A stretch of 17,409 bases of DNA from NCBI GenBank assembly GCA_035286745.1, contig DATECU010000207.1, positions 1 through 17,409 of the forward strand, written 5' to 3'. This document shows positions 14,594 through 17,409 of the stretch, in pieces; the stretch's first letter is position 1, and each line of letters opens with the position of its first letter. The position numbers and the translations under genes were made by a program. The DNA is from DATECU01 sp035286745. GTDB taxonomy: Bacteria > Acidobacteriota > Vicinamibacteria > Fen-336. The notes under the pieces are model-generated. The model had not been told where the DNA came from. It saw nothing but the letters and a program-made list of their open reading frames with translations, and ran no database searches.

Positions 14594-14917
14594 TCAGACG
14601 ATTGGCGGACCTCCCCAGGTGAGTCGGCTCTTCCAGTATCCGGGTCGCCGCTTCGCGTGAGCGACGGCATAGACGATCACTCTGCTGTCCACAGCGCGGT
14701 AGATGATGCCGTACGGGAATCCATGCAGGACGTACCGGCGGGTACCGTGCAGGTGGGTTGACCACCGGTCGGGAGACTCCAAGATGAGCTCGATGGCTCG
14801 CTCTACTTCGAAAAAGAGCCGCTCGGCGGCAGCGCGGCTGCGCTCCAGATACCAGGCCAGGCCCGCGTCTGCCTCCAGGAGGGCCTCGGGGTGGATCTCG
14901 AACTCACCTGCCGGCAT
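14594..14917 (-). CDS. RelE/ParE-family toxin
   Basis: A 107-aa basic protein of the RelE/ParE superfamily, the toxin of a type II toxin-antitoxin pair. Visible hallmarks are FEIHPEALLEADAGLAWY at the N-terminus and a helical stretch ERLFFEVERAIELILESPDRW. These are followed by the strand pair RRYVLHGFPYGIIYRAVDSRVIVYAVAHAKRRPGYW, which is close to the ParE type. ParE proteins inhibit gyrase while RelE proteins cut mRNA on the ribosome; the sequence alone favours ParE-like but does not decide. The ATG at 14917 begins just before the conserved region and overlaps the antitoxin end by 14 nt; a GTG at 14929 is also possible. The overlap with the preceding antitoxin is the usual arrangement. Confidence 0.9.
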   Translation of the reverse strand: MPAGEFEIHPEALLEADAGLAWYLERSRAAAERLFFEVERAIELILESPDRWSTHLHGTRRYVLHGFPYGIIYRAVDSRVIVYAVAHAKRRPGYWKSRLTWGGPPIV

Positions 14918-15143
14918 CGAGCCGCTCACGGAGTCGGCGGCGAGCCTCTGACCACGGTATCGTCTTCACGGCCCCCGACTCTACATCCTGAATCCGTTGC
15001 TCGATCTCCTCAGCCCAGGCTTCTTCCACGCCCTGGTCCTCCTGCTCGTCTAGGCTCTCGAGCAGCGTGGCGGCCACATCAGCCCTTTCGGCCGGGGGCA
15101 GACTGAGCGCCTCTTCCAGGACCTTCTGTGCTTTGCCACTCAT
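14904..15143 (-). CDS. Addiction-module antitoxin (putative, PF09720-like)
   Basis: A 79-aa acidic protein directly upstream of and overlapping the toxin gene. It reads MSGKAQKVLEEALSLPPAERADVAATLLESL, then DEQEDQGVEEAWAEEIEQRI and ends ESGAVKTIPWSEARRRLRERL. This is the pattern of the small helical antitoxins that pair with RelE/ParE toxins: a leucine-rich first helix with LPPAERADVAATLLESL, then the W..EI..R and SGAVKTIPW segments near the C-terminus. It neutralises the toxin by wrapping it and probably represses its own operon. The ATG has AGGAT about 8 nt upstream. The 74-nt gap to the preceding sbcC end leaves room for a separate promoter, although no clear box is seen. Confidence 0.92.
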   Translation of the reverse strand: MSGKAQKVLEEALSLPPAERADVAATLLESLDEQEDQGVEEAWAEEIEQRIQDVESGAVKTIPWSEARRRLRERLDAGR

Positions 15144-15217
15144 GGCAACGATCCTAGCACCAAGCGGCCCACGGGGCTTGCTGGTCCCGCTATCTGCCGC
15201 GGTCTCGCGTTCACCGC

Positions 15218-17409
15218 CTAGCCCAGCTCCACCCTCACCTCGGAGCCGTCGGGGCGCTTCTCGACCCGGAGGCGGGCGGGAAGGCGGTCGGTCAGCTCGG
15301 GGATGTGGGTGATGATGCCGACCAGGCGACCGCCTACCGGGAGGTGGAAGATGGCCTCGGCCACCGCTTCCATGGTCTCAGGGTCGAGGGTGCCGAATCC
15401 CTCGTCGATGAACAAGCTGTCGAGATGGACGGCTCCCGCCGCCCGCTGCACCTGCTGCGACAACTCGAGGGCCAGGGCCAGAGAGGCCAGGAAGGTCTCG
15501 CCGCCCGAGAGCGTCTCGGCGCTCCGCCGCTCGCGGGCGTTGTCGTGGTCGAGGACGTGAAACGCGTTGCCGGAAAACTCGAGGCTGTAGCGTCCGCTCA
15601 GGGTCAGCAGACGCTGGGAGGCTCCGCACACCAGCTCGGCGAAGGCCTCTTCGAGGAGATAGGCCTGAAAGCGGTCGCTGCCCAGGTCGTCGGCGAGCTG
15701 GCGGTAGACGGCGTGGCGGCTGCGCGCCTCGGCGAGCTCGCGGGCGAGCGCGGCCCCGCGCTCGGCGCGGCGGTTCAGCTCGGCCAGCTCGTGGTCGAGC
15801 GCGCTTTCTTCTCGGACGCCCTCGTCAAGACGCCGGCGCAACTCCAGGAGGCCGCGTTCGGCGGCGGCCAGCTCCCCGTCGCCGACCTCCGCACCGGCCA
15901 GCTCGGCCGCCAGCTCGGCCACTCGCAGCTCGACGGCGTGACGATCTCGACGGTGCTGTTCGACCAGGGCGGCCAGGCGCTCCTGCTCGGCCGGCGGCCG
16001 AGCGGCCGAGCGCGCCGCCTGGGCGGTCGCGAAGCCCGCTTCCCCGAGCGCAGCCGAAAGCGCCCCCCGGGCTGCGCCCAACGCGTCCGTCACGGTCGCC
16101 AGGACCCGCTGCGCCTCCCCCAGCTCGGCTTGGGCCGCCTGCAGGGCCAGGGCCGCCTGGCGTTGGGCCTCCTCGGCCTGGGTCCGCGCCTGCTCGAGGC
16201 TCGTGCGGCGGCTCGCCAGACGGTCGCGTTCGGCCGCCGGCTCGTCGGTTCCTGCCACCGAGGCGATGCGGTCGGCCAGCCCGCGCCATTCGACTTCGGC
16301 CTCCGCCACCCGCCCGGCAATGGCTGTCACCGCTTCACCTAGCGCGTTAAGCGCCTGCTCGCCGTTCTTGGTGCGCTGTCTCCACAGCTCGCTCTCCACC
16401 TCCAGGCGATCGTGCTGGCCCGCGGCCTGCTGGTGCGCCTCACGCTGCTCTCGGCAGCGGGTCAGCGCCACCTGGAGCCGCCGCTCCGGAGTCGGCCCCT
16501 CTGCGCCCTCCACATCTCCGGCGACCGCGGCCAGCGCCGCCTCCGCCACTTCCACGGCTCGGCGGACTGCGGCCTGCTCCCGGCACAGCCGCTCGACTCC
16601 TTCTCGGGCGTGGGCGGCGGCCTGCTCGGCGCGAACAGCCGCCTCCCCAGCGCCCGTCGCCGCCTCCCGCGCCTGGCGCTCCTCAGCCAGAGCCCCCTCC
16701 CGCCGAGCCACCATCTCGTCGAGCATGGGAACGGTGGCAGCGCCCGGCAGCCTCTCCACCCGCCGGTCGCACACCGGGCACGGCTCCCCCTTCCGCAGGG
16801 CCGCCCGCAGGTGAGCCGCCGCGTGCTCGTCTCGGGCGAGAGCCAGGGCCTCTTCGGCTTGCCCGAGCTGGCGTTCGGCGGTCTGCCAGCGGGCCTCCGT
16901 CGCCTGCTGCTCCGACCGCGCGCCCGCCTCCTCAGCCACCGTCTTCGCCAGCAGCGCCTCGGCCGTCGAGAGGCCGGTGGCGAGCCGTGCCCACTCGGCA
17001 CGCCGCACATCCAGGCCGGCTCCCACCTCGCGCAACGCCTCCAGCCGCTCCTGTCGTTGGGCGTCCCAGCCGATCGCGGCCAGCACCGCCGCGTTCTCTT
17101 CGATCGAGGTCTCGACCGCTTTGGCCCTGGCGACCGCGGCCGCCTGCTCGGCTCTCGCCCCCACCAGCTCGGCCTCTCGCCGATCCTGCTCGGCCTGGCC
17201 TAGCTCGAGGCGCCGGCGTGCGTCGTCGCGGGGCTTGATGAGGCCCGAGACTTCGTCCAGAGCCCGCAGCCGGTTCGTCAGCACCGGGATTTCGGCGGCC
17301 AGACTGCCGGCCTCCAGGAGAGCCGCTCGAGCCCGGGCCTCCGCTTCGCTGGCCCGCTGTTGCTCCTGCCCCGCCACACGACACCGGGTGGCGGCGGCGG
17401 CTTGCGCCG
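15218..17409 (-). CDS. sbcC: DNA repair exonuclease subunit SbcC (5' part beyond window)
   Basis: The C-terminal ~730 residues of SbcC, the SMC-like ATPase that works with the SbcD nuclease to cut DNA hairpins and process ends. The frame is open to the window edge, so the N-terminal Walker A part lies outside. Two long Ala/Glu/Arg-rich coiled coils flank the zinc hook CPVC (coded at 16769-16780). The C-terminal ATPase lobe shows the signature TLSGGETFLASLALALELSQ (around 15487-15511), Walker B LFIDEGFGTLD (15383-15415) and the switch ITHIPEL. All motifs expected in this half are intact. sbcD would be expected just upstream, beyond the right edge. The coding strand is very GC-rich, which leaves long open but meaningless frames on the opposite strand. 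Confidence 0.95.
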   Translation of the reverse strand, partial: AQAAAATRCRVAGQEQQRASEAEARARAALLEAGSLAAEIPVLTNRLRALDEVSGLIKPRDDARRRLELGQAEQDRREAELVGARAEQAAAVARAKAVETSIEENAAVLAAIGWDAQRQERLEALREVGAGLDVRRAEWARLATGLSTAEALLAKTVAEEAGARSEQQATEARWQTAERQLGQAEEALALARDEHAAAHLRAALRKGEPCPVCDRRVERLPGAATVPMLDEMVARREGALAEERQAREAATGAGEAAVRAEQAAAHAREGVERLCREQAAVRRAVEVAEAALAAVAGDVEGAEGPTPERRLQVALTRCREQREAHQQAAGQHDRLEVESELWRQRTKNGEQALNALGEAVTAIAGRVAEAEVEWRGLADRIASVAGTDEPAAERDRLASRRTSLEQARTQAEEAQRQAALALQAAQAELGEAQRVLATVTDALGAARGALSAALGEAGFATAQAARSAARPPAEQERLAALVEQHRRDRHAVELRVAELAAELAGAEVGDGELAAAERGLLELRRRLDEGVREESALDHELAELNRRAERGAALARELAEARSRHAVYRQLADDLGSDRFQAYLLEEAFAELVCGASQRLLTLSGRYSLEFSGNAFHVLDHDNARERRSAETLSGGETFLASLALALELSQQVQRAAGAVHLDSLFIDEGFGTLDPETMEAVAEAIFHLPVGGRLVGIITHIPELTDRLPARLRVEKRPDGSEVRVELG

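Noticed and set aside
15305..16342. 345-residue plus-strand open frame opposite sbcC
   Set aside because: It mirrors the coiled-coil codons of sbcC, has no recognisable motif, and lies fully within a certain gene.
14594..17409. Novel defence island formed by sbcC plus the toxin-antitoxin pair
   Set aside because: Both are common, recognisable modules and there is no effector, nuclease or sensor gene of a known or new defence type beside them in the window.

Overview
The window is about 17.4 kb of very GC-rich bacterial chromosome. It carries housekeeping genes (mazG, rnd, sbcC), secreted multidomain proteins (HYR/PKD and LamG types), a two-component-style double propeller protein, a small glycosyltransferase operon, a toxin-antitoxin pair and a group II intron. 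This mix fits a free-living, GC-rich Gram-negative such as an Acidobacteriota or Myxococcota member. That placement is an inference from gene content; there is no rRNA or other marker here to fix it.

Layout. Positions 9-1878 (minus) are an apparently complete group II intron. It has a GTGCG 5' end, an intron-encoded reverse transcriptase/maturase, and recognisable domains V and VI with a bulged branch A. It sits in an array of ~73-bp GC-rich hairpin repeats at 1883-2019. Joining the predicted exon ends regenerates the left flank of a repeat unit, so the array probably continues left of the window. Next come a small unknown gene and a PhzF-family gene (2015-3247, minus). Divergent from these is a translationally coupled mazG-rnd pair (3316-5273, plus), which ends facing a candidate two-way terminator.

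A secretion-oriented block follows. It holds a signal-peptide propeller/PKD/HYR protein (5389-7188, minus) and a LamG-type secreted protein whose C-terminus looks truncated (7293-7958, minus). Divergent from them is an 841-residue protein (8085-10610, plus) with 14 propeller blades, a Y_Y_Y domain and one membrane helix. Its cytoplasmic end is a CxxC...CxxC module, with no kinase or DNA-binding output.

Positions 10789-13621 (minus) form a three-gene operon: a small coupled protein followed by two tandem paralogous GT4-like glycosyltransferases. A coding relic lies just downstream. Then come an orphan periplasmic solute-binding protein (13715-14524, plus), a ParE/RelE-like toxin with its overlapping antitoxin (14594-15143, minus), and the 3' three-quarters of sbcC (15218 to the window edge, minus).

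I found no CRISPR array, tRNA, rRNA or clear new defence operon. The most unusual items are the intron inside the hairpin-repeat array and the kinase-less propeller receptor with a zinc-ribbon-like tail.
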